7,036 nucleotides of DNA, from the NCBI GenBank assembly GCA_002437565.1, contig DJQL01000025.1:1-7036 (forward strand). The letters run 5' to 3'. The position numbers were made by a program, and so were the translations under genes. Source of the DNA: Prevotella sp. UBA6387 (GTDB taxonomy: Bacteria; Bacteroidota; Bacteroidia; Bacteroidales; Bacteroidaceae). Positions 1 to 6,197 of this stretch are shown here, piece after piece; position 1 is the first letter of the stretch; the number at the start of each line of letters is the position of its first letter. Below the pieces are notes generated by a model. That model was given only the letters and a program-made list of their open reading frames with translations, was not told the DNA's origin and searched no databases.

Positions 1-764
1 GCCTCGCCGGCCACAGCCTTGGCGAGCAAGGTCTTACCTGTTCCTGGAGGGCCTATGAGCAAGGCTCCCTTGGGTATCTTTCCGCCAAGGTCGGTGTATT
101 TCTTTGGATCTTTGAGAAAGTCTACGATTTCTTGTACTTCTTGCTTCGCGCCTTCCTGTCCTGCTACGTCCTTGAAGGTTATGCCCATCTCGTTTCCTTT
201 CTCATAGAGCTTCGCCTTGCTCTTGCCGACGCTGAAGATTCCTGCGCCTCCGCCCATTCCTGCGCCTCCGCTCATTCCGCGGCTGAACATCCAGAAGAGG
301 AAGAAGAAGAAAATCAGCGGCCCAAGGTTTATCAGCAAGCTCCAAATGTCTGTGCCGCGTTCGTTGTCGTAGCTATAGCCAGCGAGCTTGTGCTTTTGTT
401 GCTCGTTGCCGAGAAACTTCTCAAGCTCGTCCACGGAGCCAAACTGTACGCTGACGTATGGATTGGCGCCCACTTGTTGGGCGGTCATGTTGAAGACCGT
501 GCGTATGTATTGTGGCTTGACATACATCTTCAGCGTGTTGTCGCTTTTGTTTATCACCACGCGTTGAGCGTAGCCCTTGTCAACGTAAGCCTTGAAGTCG
601 CTGTAGTTTGCCTCTTGGCTTGAGCCGCCTTTTACTATTGAGCCGCCTCCTCCCGAGAAGAGCATTATGGCGAGCACGACAGCTACGATGATGTAGAGCC
701 AGTTCATGTTGAACCTGGGCATCTTGGGCTGCTGGTCGTTTTGGTTCATTTGCCTGTTATTCAT
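1..764 (-). CDS. ftsH: ATP-dependent zinc metalloprotease FtsH, N-terminal part (cut by window edge)
   Basis: FtsH is a membrane-anchored AAA+ zinc protease that degrades misfolded or regulatory membrane proteins. The first 254 codons are present. Translating the minus strand gives a short polar N-terminus, a membrane segment at about residues 22-37, an extracytoplasmic domain at about 40-138, a second membrane segment at about 141-160, a Gly/Met-rich linker (GGAGMGGGAG, 167-176), the conserved FKDVAGQEGAK at 197-207 and the Walker A motif GPPGTGKT at 238-245. The reading stops just after Walker A, so Walker B, the second region of homology and the HEXXH zinc site lie outside the window. ATG at 764 is preferred; an in-frame ATG at 749 (residue 6) is also possible. 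It follows rsfS with a 27-base gap and probably shares its promoter. Identification is firm; only the start is uncertain. Confidence 0.95.
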   Translation of the reverse strand, partial: MNNRQMNQNDQQPKMPRFNMNWLYIIVAVVLAIMLFSGGGGSIVKGGSSQEANYSDFKAYVDKGYAQRVVINKSDNTLKMYVKPQYIRTVFNMTAQQVGANPYVSVQFGSVDELEKFLGNEQQKHKLAGYSYDNERGTDIWSLLINLGPLIFFFFLFWMFSRGMSGGAGMGGGAGIFSVGKSKAKLYEKGNEMGITFKDVAGQEGAKQEVQEIVDFLKDPKKYTDLGGKIPKGALLIGPPGTGKTLLAKAVAGE

Positions 765-791
765 TGTCTTTTGTTGTCCTTATCTTTATTA

Positions 792-1163
792 TTATAGGCT
801 CTCGCCGTCCTTGATGGTGGAGATGCTTGCGTCTTCCCAAAGATGCTCAAGGTCATAGAACTCTCTTGGCTCTGGCAGGAAAATGTGCACCATTATGTCG
901 ACAAAGTCTATCGCGACCCACTGGTCGGTTCCGAGTCCGTTTACTCCCACGGGCTTCTCGCCAGTCTTCTCACGGCATTTGTCACCCACCGATTGGGCTA
1001 TGGCTTCCACTTGTGCTGGTGAGCCTCCTTGACAAATCACGAAATAGTTGGCGATGGCTCCGTCAATCTGCCTAAGGTCGACGACACGGATGTCTTCGCC
1101 TTTCTTGTCCTGTATGGCGTTGACGATAATCTTTAGCAGTTCTTCTGTCGTTGTTGCTTTCAT
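792..1163 (-). CDS. rsfS: Ribosome silencing factor RsfS (Iojap/YbeB family)
   Basis: RsfS binds ribosomal protein uL14 on the large subunit and blocks joining of the subunits, which lowers translation in starvation or stationary phase. The 123-residue product has the usual length and the family's hallmarks: VVDLRQIDGAIANYFVICQG at 27-46, then WVAIDFVDIMVHIF at 82-95 and REFYDLEHLWEDA at 100-112. The last block, with its R-FY-LE-LW-DA pattern, is diagnostic. The ATG at 1163 is the natural start, about 30 bases downstream of the predicted transcription start. It is the first gene of an rsfS-ftsH operon, an order I recall as common in Bacteroidales. The fit to the family is very good and nothing looks odd. 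Confidence 0.96.
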   Translation of the reverse strand: MKATTTEELLKIIVNAIQDKKGEDIRVVDLRQIDGAIANYFVICQGGSPAQVEAIAQSVGDKCREKTGEKPVGVNGLGTDQWVAIDFVDIMVHIFLPEPREFYDLEHLWEDASISTIKDGESL

Positions 1164-1199
1164 TAATTTAATATCAGTGTGTTAACAGCATATTTATGA

Positions 1200-1230
1200 C
1201 AAAGTTAGTGCTAATCGCAAGAATAACAAA
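1200..1230 (-). promoter_or_regulatory. Bacteroidota-type promoter of rsfS-ftsH
   Basis: On the minus strand a TTTG box (1227-1230) is followed after 19 bases by TAACTTTG (1200-1207). This matches the Bacteroidota primary sigma consensus TTTG-N19/20-TAnnTTTG exactly. Transcription would start a few bases further on, around 1193, giving a leader of about 30 bases before the rsfS ATG. The surrounding DNA is AT-rich. Confidence 0.75.
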
Positions 1231-1327
1231 ATTTATTAATCTTATTTTTGAATTTAGTGGTAATGGCATGACATTATGTCGGATAATCCTTGTCTCAATA
1301 TTTTTTTTGAAAAAAGTTTGCGAAAAG

Positions 1328-1359
1328 TTTGGAGGGTAACCGAAAAGTCAGTACCTTTG
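1328..1359 (+). promoter_or_regulatory. Strong promoter of tRNA-Gln
   Basis: TTTG (1328-1331), a 20-base spacer and TACCTTTG (1352-1359) match the Bacteroidota promoter consensus. Upstream is a T8-G-A6 tract (1301-1315) that could act as an UP-like element, and downstream the initial transcribed region reads GCACTCGCA or nearly so. The whole block from the T tract to GCACTCGCA is repeated almost unchanged in front of the tRNA array on the other strand (6531-6600), which marks it as a stable-RNA promoter. The tRNA starts 35 bases after the -7 box. Confidence 0.8.
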
Positions 1360-1393
1360 CACTCGCAATTCAGAAATGAGGTTGCAAAGACAT

Positions 1394-1464
1394 TGGGGTA
1401 TGGTGTAATGGTAACACTACAGATTCTGGTCCTGTCATTCTTGGTTCGAGTCCGAGTACCCCAA
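1394..1464 (+). tRNA. tRNA-Gln (anticodon CUG)
   Basis: A full cloverleaf can be drawn: acceptor TGGGGTA (1394-1400) pairs perfectly with TACCCCA (1457-1463); the D stem is GTGT/ACAC; the anticodon stem ACAGA/CCTGT encloses the loop TTCTGGT with anticodon CTG; the T stem CTTGG/CCGAG encloses TTCGAGT. The first pair U1-A72 is typical of tRNA-Gln. Base 1464 (A) would be the discriminator. CCA is not encoded, as usual in Bacteroidota. The innermost anticodon-stem pair is A31-C39, a mismatch. It has its own promoter and is followed after 9 bases by a terminator hairpin. Confidence 0.95.
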
Positions 1465-1473
1465 CAAGCAGTG

Positions 1474-1503
1474 AGCCAAGCAAGTTTTTGCTTGGCTTTT
1501 TTG
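1474..1503 (+). terminator. Intrinsic terminator of tRNA-Gln
   Basis: A perfect 10-base-pair hairpin, AGCCAAGCAA (1474-1483) and TTGCTTGGCT (1488-1497) around a GTTT loop, is followed by an uninterrupted T tract up to 1502. This is a textbook Rho-independent terminator ending the tRNA-Gln transcript. It lies only about 30 bases before the next coding region on the same strand. Confidence 0.9.
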
Positions 1504-1529
1504 TTTTAACGTAAATCTGTTTAGCCCAC

Positions 1530-2192
1530 ATGCTTAATCGTTCATATATGCGTTGGTTCCTTTTGGCGATGGCGTTTCTTTTCATGCCGCTATTGGCCTT
1601 CTCCCAGAAAAGGTGTCCTGGATTTTCCGTTTCAATGATACCAGACAATGTTTTTGTCAGGATGCAAGGCAAAAGTTATCCCAAGTCATGCCCTGTGCGT
1701 AGGCAAGACTTGCGCTACTTGAGGTTGCTGCATGTCGATCGGAATGGTCATGTCAGGCATGGCGAGATGGTTTGCAACAAGGCGATAGCCAATGATGTGA
1801 TTGAGATTTTCGAGGAACTCTACAAGAGTCGTTATCCAATTGCCAGCGTTCGTTTGATAGATGATTTCGGGGCTGACGACGAGGAGTCTATGCGCGCCAA
1901 CAATTCGAGCAGTTTTTGCTACCGTGCCGTGCGTGGCAGCAAGAAATTGTCAGCACACGCCAGAGGCATGGCCGTTGACATCAATACGCTCTACAACCCT
2001 TGTGTCAGGCGTTTGCGATCTGGAAAGATGGTCGTACAGCCCTCGGTAGCCGTCAAGTATGTTGACCGCCGTGGAGCGTTCCCTTATAAGATAGTAAAGG
2101 GTGACCTCGCGTGGAGGTTGTTCACGAGTCATGGATTCAAGTGGGGTGGGGCTTGGAAGTCGGTCAAGGACTACCAGCACTTCGAGAAATGA
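1530..2192 (+). CDS. Secreted M15-family (D-Ala-D-Ala carboxypeptidase-like) peptidase
   Basis: The 220-residue product starts with a basic residue and a hydrophobic signal peptide (about 8-26, likely cleaved after AFSQ), so it should act in the periplasm. The C-terminal half carries the M15 zinc-peptidase signature: SAHARGMAVD at 141-150 (H143 and D150 as zinc ligands) and DYQHFE at 214-219 (H217 as third ligand, E219 next to it). M15 enzymes hydrolyse D-Ala-D-Ala or other peptidoglycan cross-link peptides; the exact substrate cannot be read here. Five cysteines (29, 54, 82, 130, 158) in the mature part could form disulphides. The protein ends one residue after the HFE motif. ATG 1530 and ATG 1548 (residue 7) are both possible starts, and both keep the signal peptide. 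The gene sits just behind the tRNA-Gln terminator. Only a weak promoter-like match is seen (TTTG 1487-1490, 21 bases, TAAATCTG 1512-1519); if used, it would favour the second ATG. Confidence 0.85.
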   Translation: MLNRSYMRWFLLAMAFLFMPLLAFSQKRCPGFSVSMIPDNVFVRMQGKSYPKSCPVRRQDLRYLRLLHVDRNGHVRHGEMVCNKAIANDVIEIFEELYKSRYPIASVRLIDDFGADDEESMRANNSSSFCYRAVRGSKKLSAHARGMAVDINTLYNPCVRRLRSGKMVVQPSVAVKYVDRRGAFPYKIVKGDLAWRLFTSHGFKWGGAWKSVKDYQHFEK

Positions 2193-2207
2193 GGTCTTTG
2201 CCTCACG

Positions 2208-2233
2208 GAAATAGAAAAGTGTGGGCCTATTTC
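2208..2233. terminator. Possible weak hairpin between convergent genes
   Basis: GAAATAG (2208-2214) and CTATTTC (2227-2233) form a 7-base-pair inverted repeat with a 12-base loop. It sits in the 34-base gap where the peptidase gene and gldB converge and overlaps the gldB stop codon. A smaller stem TGAGG/CCTCA (2190-2194, 2201-2205) is next to it. Neither stem is GC-rich or followed by a clear T tract, so a role in bidirectional termination is only a guess from position. Confidence 0.2.
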
Positions 2234-3030
2234 ATGTCCTTGTAGTCGTCGCTTTCCAAGAGTTGCTTTATGGTCACATTTCCGTGCCTCCTCATGTAGC
2301 GGCTCACCATTTGCACATAGTCAGTGCGGAATAGTTCTATCCCTATCGCCTTGTTTGAGACCCACATCAGTTTTCCCATATGGAGATCCTTCTCCAGTTG
2401 TGACCTCGTGTCAAAGTTCTTCATGGGATATAGGCTGAGGAGGTAGAACAGCGTACAATCTGGCACTATGTACGACCTGTTCATAGACTCCAGTTGTTCG
2501 TTGCTGTATCCAAACTTCTCGTAGATAGGATATTTCGCCCCCATGTATTTGTCGAGGGATATGCCTATCGTGCGGTCGCCTACCACGATGCTCTGGTCGA
2601 GTGCGCCTATCTGTGTGTAGACGTGCGGCAAGGGCAAGTCTGGAATCCATTTCTTCAGGTTGGAAAACGTTTTTTGCAAGCCTTCGCTTATGTCGTCCAT
2701 GTTGGCGTATTCCAGTTCCACGTCGCTGACCAGGGATTGCAGTGTGGAATCTTGGTAGAAACGCAGGAATCGCTCGCTAATGTCGTGGTCGCTGACATCG
2801 CCAATGCGCAATATCTTCTCCACGAGCGTGCGTGTCTCTATCGGGTACTCCGTGTTCATTTGCTGCAATGCCGAGAAGTCGCCCGTGACCACGTAGCGAC
2901 TCTCCAAACGGTCATAACGCTCCACCTTCATGTTTGATGGATCGTCGGCGTCATCGTTTGACTTGAGCTTAAAGTCGCACGAGGAGCATAAGACGCACAG
3001 TAATAATATGTAATATACTTTTCTTAGCAA
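2227..3030 (-). CDS. gldB: GldB-family lipoprotein (gliding-motility-associated)
   Basis: The 267-residue product starts with a lipoprotein signal peptide: basic MLRK, a hydrophobic stretch, then LCSSC with C18 as the likely lipidated cysteine. The residues after it (DFKLKSNDDADD) do not place an acidic export signal directly at positions +2 to +6, so a periplasmic side is inferred. GldB-like blocks follow: VYTQIGALDQSIVVGD at 137-152, ISLDKYMGAKYPIYEKFG at 157-174, and LEKDLHMGKLMWVSNK at 212-227. GldB is required for gliding in Flavobacterium johnsoniae, but orthologues persist in non-gliding Bacteroidales, where the function is less clear. No in-frame ATG precedes the signal peptide; the start is TTG at 3030, since the first in-frame ATG is residue 34 and would remove the lipobox. 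It has its own promoter (3100-3131) and so is not the last cistron of the gldE operon. Confidence 0.85.
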   Translation of the reverse strand: MLRKVYYILLLCVLCSSCDFKLKSNDDADDPSNMKVERYDRLESRYVVTGDFSALQQMNTEYPIETRTLVEKILRIGDVSDHDISERFLRFYQDSTLQSLVSDVELEYANMDDISEGLQKTFSNLKKWIPDLPLPHVYTQIGALDQSIVVGDRTIGISLDKYMGAKYPIYEKFGYSNEQLESMNRSYIVPDCTLFYLLSLYPMKNFDTRSQLEKDLHMGKLMWVSNKAIGIELFRTDYVQMVSRYMRRHGNVTIKQLLESDDYKDMK

Positions 3031-3099
3031 AGTCTTTCTTGGTAATGTCTTAGTAACTTATATCACAATACATTTGGCCATAATGCCTATTATTCATTG

Positions 3100-3131
3100 C
3101 AAAAGTAGCGAGAAATATGGAATTAGCCAAA
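3100..3131 (-). promoter_or_regulatory. Bacteroidota-type promoter of gldB
   Basis: On the minus strand TTTG (3128-3131) is followed after exactly 20 bases by TACTTTTG (3100-3107), a full match to TTTG-N19/20-TAnnTTTG. The predicted transcript starts around 3093 and has a leader of about 60 bases before the TTG start of gldB. The rest of the 198-base gap between gldB and the transferase gene (3031-3228) is AT-rich and holds no other gene I can support. Confidence 0.75.
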
Positions 3132-3228
3132 TGTTAAGATAAAAAAATGCAAAAACTTCCTCTGGATTGCCTGTCTATTTGCACATTTTATTAAGAATGT
3201 GTAAAAAAATAGTATTTGTGTGTAATGC

Positions 3229-3813
3229 TTATCCCGTGATATAGGTTAGCACGAAGTCGTCGTTGGCCTCATAGTTGACTGTTACTCGTTCTCCTTGTCT
3301 TAGGTTTTCCAAGCACGCCACGCCCGTGTCTCGTAGCGTGAATGGCGGTAACCGCATCTCAAGCAACCCCAAGTGTTGCTCGTGGTAATATTTATATGCC
3401 GCTTCTTTCGCGCACCAAGTGATGAGTATTCCATAGAGCGTGTCTTGTGTCTCGTCATTGCGCATGAATCGGGGAAGGATTTTGTTTACCCTGTATGACA
3501 CGTATTCCATGTCAATCCCGTTTCTGTGGTGCCTTGACAGGATCATTGCCGCCCAACCTTTTGTGTGGCTGATGCTGACGTGGAATCCTTCCACCTGTGG
3601 CGCGCCATCGCTGTCGTGATTGATTACGAGGCCGTCATCATGGGTCAGTTCGCTCAGCAAGGCATATTCCGTGAGCTTCTCCCTCAGCCTTTGAGCTTTG
3701 TATTGGCTCAGGTCAACTTGGCGTGGTTGTGGAAGGCAATCCAAAGGCTCGTCCATCTTCCATATCGCGAGCCATGAGTCTTCGTCAAGCCTCTGTTTCC
3801 TTGTCAGTGGCAT
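3229..3813 (-). CDS. 4'-phosphopantetheinyl transferase superfamily protein
   Basis: This enzyme family transfers the 4'-phosphopantetheine arm of coenzyme A to a serine of acyl or peptidyl carrier proteins in the cytoplasm. The 194-residue product is of the longer Sfp-like type. It shows all three usual motifs: GFHVSISHT at 76-84, GIDMEYVS at 99-106 (D101 and E103 bind magnesium), and WCAKEAAYKYY at 133-143 (K136 and E137, with E137 the third metal ligand). The ATG at 3813 lies inside the end of gldE, so the two genes overlap by 29 bases and are probably translationally coupled. The carrier protein substrate cannot be told from this window; no polyketide or peptide synthase genes are nearby, so fatty-acid ACP is the likely target. 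The family is certain, the substrate is inferred. Confidence 0.92.
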   Translation of the reverse strand: MPLTRKQRLDEDSWLAIWKMDEPLDCLPQPRQVDLSQYKAQRLREKLTEYALLSELTHDDGLVINHDSDGAPQVEGFHVSISHTKGWAAMILSRHHRNGIDMEYVSYRVNKILPRFMRNDETQDTLYGILITWCAKEAAYKYYHEQHLGLLEMRLPPFTLRDTGVACLENLRQGERVTVNYEANDDFVLTYITG

Positions 3814-5134
3814 TGCTTGTAATTTTGTTGTTCACCACTACTTTCACCTTGCTGATGCGCCTTTCCTCGACGGCCATCACCTCAAACGTGTAGTTCTTGA
3901 ACGTGATTTTCTCGTGCAGGTTTAGGAAATCGCCTTTCAGTTCAAGCAGGAGCCCGGCGAGAGAGTCGGCATCGCCCACTACGCTGTCAAACTCGTCGTC
4001 GTAAATGCCAAGAACCTTGCAAAAGTCGCTTAGGAGGGTCTTGCCCTCAAATATATATGTGTTGCTGTTGAGTCTGGTATAGTTCTTTTCTTCCTCATCG
4101 TATTCGTCGTTTATCTCTCCTACGATTTCCTCAAGGATGTCTTCAAGGGTCACGAGGCCGCTCGTGCCACCAAACTCGTCCACTACGATGGCTATGTGAA
4201 TCTTGTTTTCTTGGAACTCATGCAGCAGGTCGTCTATCTTCTTTGTCTCTGGCACGAAGTAGGCAGACCTTATGAGACTTTGCCACCGGAAGTTGTCCGG
4301 TTTGCCGAGATATGGCAGCAGGTCCTTGATATACAACATGCCACGAATGTTGTCCTCGTTTTCTTGGTATATTGGTATGCGACTGTAATTATTGTCCACT
4401 ATGAATTTGAGCACCTCGGGGAAAGATGACTTGATGTCTATGTCGCCAATGTCCTGTCGAGGTGTCATTATCTCTTTCGCGGTCTCATCGCCAAAGCGGA
4501 TGATGCCCTTGAGCATGCTTTGCTCATCTTTTATGTCATCCTTGTTGGTCAGTTCGAGAGCCTGCTCCAAGTCGTCCACGCTCAGTTGTCTTTTCTCTTT
4601 CGGAACGGCCTTCTCGGCTATCACCCCGCTTTTTATGAGTATCGTCTCCATTGGCCAGAAGAGTTTCCTGAGCAGCAGGACTCCCCCCACGGTCTTGCGG
4701 CAGAATTTCAGCGGCGCAGAGCGGCTGTATACCTTTGGCATGATTTCTCCGAAGAGGAGCAGCAGGAAAGTGAGAAACACGGTGATGACCAAGAAGTCGA
4801 GCCACTTCACTTTGAATTCCACAAGGGAGCCAAAGATGAAGTTGCAGAGCATGATGATGGTCACGTTCACCAAGTTGTTGGTTATCAAGATGGTGGCAAG
4901 TGTGCGCTCAGAGTCTTCACGCAGTCGGCAAATTCCCTCGTCGCTCGAGTTCTTGTCAGGGGCAAGTTCGTTGAGGTCCGACGGCGACAGACTGAAAAAT
5001 GCTATCTCTGAGCCGCTGGCGAAGCCCGACAACATAAGCAACACGATGGTGAGCACTATGGCTATCGCCACTTCGGGTGTCATGGGGTGTAGCACCACCA
5101 GGTCATTGAGGTGACTTAGAAAATACGAGTCCAA
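3785..5134 (-). CDS. gldE: GldE: CNNM/CBS/CorC-HlyC domain membrane protein
   Basis: The 449-residue product has the HlyC/CorC family layout. An N-terminal CNNM (DUF21) membrane domain covers about 20-180 with SGFASGSEIAFFSLSPSD at 36-53 and GEIMPK at 129-134. A CBS pair follows at about 215-340 with MTPR at 223-226, SRIPIY at 251-256, VDEFGG at 318-323 and EDILEEIVGEI at 331-341. A CorC_HlyC domain runs from about 355 to 435. Relatives take part in metal-ion transport; GldE was found in F. johnsoniae as a gliding gene genetically linked to gldB. The SLSPSDLNEL segment and the ssb and transferase neighbours support GldE over generic CorC. The start is TTG at 5134, ten bases after the first base of the ssb stop; it keeps an N-terminus (MDSYFLSHLNDLV) resembling Bacteroides GldE. 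ATG at 5083 (residue 18) is the alternative. Confidence 0.9.
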   Translation of the reverse strand: MDSYFLSHLNDLVVLHPMTPEVAIAIVLTIVLLMLSGFASGSEIAFFSLSPSDLNELAPDKNSSDEGICRLREDSERTLATILITNNLVNVTIIMLCNFIFGSLVEFKVKWLDFLVITVFLTFLLLLFGEIMPKVYSRSAPLKFCRKTVGGVLLLRKLFWPMETILIKSGVIAEKAVPKEKRQLSVDDLEQALELTNKDDIKDEQSMLKGIIRFGDETAKEIMTPRQDIGDIDIKSSFPEVLKFIVDNNYSRIPIYQENEDNIRGMLYIKDLLPYLGKPDNFRWQSLIRSAYFVPETKKIDDLLHEFQENKIHIAIVVDEFGGTSGLVTLEDILEEIVGEINDEYDEEEKNYTRLNSNTYIFEGKTLLSDFCKVLGIYDDEFDSVVGDADSLAGLLLELKGDFLNLHEKITFKNYTFEVMAVEERRISKVKVVVNNKITSNATDKETEA

Positions 5135-5141
5135 TGTTTTA

Positions 5142-5483
5142 TTAAGCTTTGTTTGGTCTTGGAGAAAGGAGCTCCATGTTGTCTACCATTATCTCGGTCA
5201 CGTCGTGCCGTTTGCCGAGCTTGTCTTCATAGGTGTTATAGCGAAGCCTTCCCTCTATGTAGAGCTTGTCGCCCTTGTGGACATATTGTTCCACTATCTT
5301 TGCGAGCTGACGGTAGAACACGAGGCTGTGCCAGTCGGTGTGGTCTGGTATCTTTTTGCCGTCTTTGGTGGTGTAGCCGCGCTCCGTGGTCGCAAGCGTC
5401 ACTCTCGCCATGGCTTGGTCGGCGTCGTAATAATGCACGTCGGGGTCTTTACCCACGTTTCCGATAAGCATAACCTTATTCAT
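5142..5483 (-). CDS. ssb: Single-stranded DNA-binding protein, short form without acidic tip
   Basis: SSB coats single-stranded DNA during replication, repair and recombination. The 113-residue product is essentially one OB fold: MNKVMLIGNVGKDPDV at the N-terminus, the aromatic core DWHSLVFYRQLAKIVEQYV at 50-68, and KGDKLYIEGRLRYNTYED at 70-87, ending EIMVDNMELLSPRPNKA. Typical SSBs continue with a flexible Gly/Pro/Gln-rich tail and an acidic DDDIPF-like tip that recruits partner proteins. Here the protein stops right after the fold, and gldE begins 7 bases after the stop codon, so no leftover tail is hidden in another frame. ATG at 5483 is a clear start, 25 bases after the upstream gene. It is the second protein gene of the operon leading to gldE. 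Confidence 0.95.
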   Translation of the reverse strand: MNKVMLIGNVGKDPDVHYYDADQAMARVTLATTERGYTTKDGKKIPDHTDWHSLVFYRQLAKIVEQYVHKGDKLYIEGRLRYNTYEDKLGKRHDVTEIMVDNMELLSPRPNKA

Positions 5484-5508
5484 GTCCTTCTTTATTAGCC
5501 ATTGTTAG

Positions 5509-6048
5509 CTATTTCCACATGCCTAAGTATCTGAAGTGGAATTTCTTGCCCTTTGCTGATGGGAACTGGCTGCGGTTGTCCACGCGAGTGCGCAGGTAGT
5601 CCACGATCCTGTTGTAGCAGTCTGCGCCCGACACCGCCTTGCAGCGTGCCACGAAGTGCGTGTCTCGATATTCATGCTTGCCGGTAGCTGGTGTCAGCAC
5701 CACTCGCTTGAAGTCGATCTCGCCCTCATACCAGCCTTCCTTTTGTGAGTTGAGCCTTGCCAGTGGTGAGTCGTTGGTGGCGAGATTGTTCTCTTGCGCT
5801 TGCTTGGTGTTTCTTTTTTCCTTGAAATCGCGCATCGTGGCAGCTGTCGTCTTTATTATAATGAAATAAATGTGGCCGCGCACTTTATATCGTTTTGGAA
5901 ACATGATATTGCTTGCTACGTATTCGCGAATGTCATTCTCCATGTTGCGTGTCACGGTAATCTCACCTAATGACCGCAAAAAAGCAATGGCCTCTTCTAC
6001 ATTATTTACAAATGTCTCGTTATCAAAATACCTAAGATATAAATTCAT
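5509..6048 (-). CDS. Conserved-looking protein of unknown function (179 residues)
   Basis: I do not recognise the family. The product is 179 residues, basic overall, without signal peptide or membrane segment, so probably cytoplasmic. It opens MNLYLRYFDNETFVNNVEEA, has a hydrophobic beta-like stretch RGHIYFIIIKTTAA at 57-70, a charged linker at 74-104 (EKRNTKQAQENN), then GWYEGEIDFKRVVLTPATGK at 105-124 and a basic aromatic end KGKKFHFRYLGMWK. The open frame runs upstream to 6189, but that extension reads through tRNA-Gly, so ATG 6048 is the start, 47 bases after the tRNA. It precedes ssb by 25 bases on the same strand and should be co-transcribed with it. I recall mutY-like genes upstream of ssb in related genomes; here this gene holds that place. 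Codon use resembles its neighbours. Confidence 0.75.
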   Translation of the reverse strand: MNLYLRYFDNETFVNNVEEAIAFLRSLGEITVTRNMENDIREYVASNIMFPKRYKVRGHIYFIIIKTTAATMRDFKEKRNTKQAQENNLATNDSPLARLNSQKEGWYEGEIDFKRVVLTPATGKHEYRDTHFVARCKAVSGADCYNRIVDYLRTRVDNRSQFPSAKGKKFHFRYLGMWK

Positions 6049-6087
6049 TGAAATAGACTTCGATTTCCTGCTTGAGGGCTGCAAAAT

Positions 6088-6169
6088 AAAAGATGAGCGG
6101 CAAACGGGACTCGGACCCGCGACCTCGACCTTGGCAAGGTCGCGCTCTACCAACTGAGCTATTGCCGCA
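6088..6169. repeat. 82-base direct repeat, unit A (tRNA-Gly plus 3' flank)
   Basis: This unit is identical to 6418-6499, exactly 330 bases away. The identity covers the tRNA and eight further bases past the discriminator (TCATCTTTT, minus strand, counting the discriminator T) plus one base on the 5' side, and stops sharply at both ends. The leucine tRNAs lie between the copies, so recombination between the units could delete or duplicate them. Confidence 0.9.
6096..6168 (-). tRNA. tRNA-Gly (anticodon GCC), copy 2
   Basis: The minus strand folds as a full cloverleaf: acceptor GCGGCAA/TTGCCGC, D arm GCTC/GAGC, anticodon stem CGACC/GGTCG around the loop TTGCCAA (anticodon GCC), and T arm GCGGG/CCCGT around TTCGAGT. 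The discriminator is U, as expected for tRNA-Gly, and CCA is not encoded. It is the last tRNA of the array and is identical over its whole length to the copy at 6426-6498. Confidence 0.96.
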
Positions 6170-6197
6170 AACAAATAAATATAAAACAATTAACAAG

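Noticed and set aside
132..623. Open frame of 163 codons on the plus strand with a CASAHS repeat and a Glu run
   Set aside because: It is antisense to ftsH; the repeat mirrors the Gly/Met-rich linker of FtsH and the Glu run mirrors its Phe-rich second membrane segment.
1276..1509. Plus-strand open frame of 77 codons
   Set aside because: It runs through the tRNA-Gln promoter, the tRNA and its terminator, so it is not coding.
3182..3201. Inverted repeat CACATT/AATGTG downstream of the transferase gene, considered as its terminator
   Set aside because: The stem has only six pairs, is AT-rich and has no T tract after it on the minus strand.
4392..5114. Open frame of 240 codons on the plus strand
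   Set aside because: Antisense to gldE, whose domains and motifs are clear. The low-complexity Ser-rich product is typical of a shadow frame.
6049..6189. N-terminal extension of the unknown gene by 47 codons to a start at 6189
   Set aside because: The extension is a translation of tRNA-Gly and its flanks; the ATG at 6048 is the sensible start.
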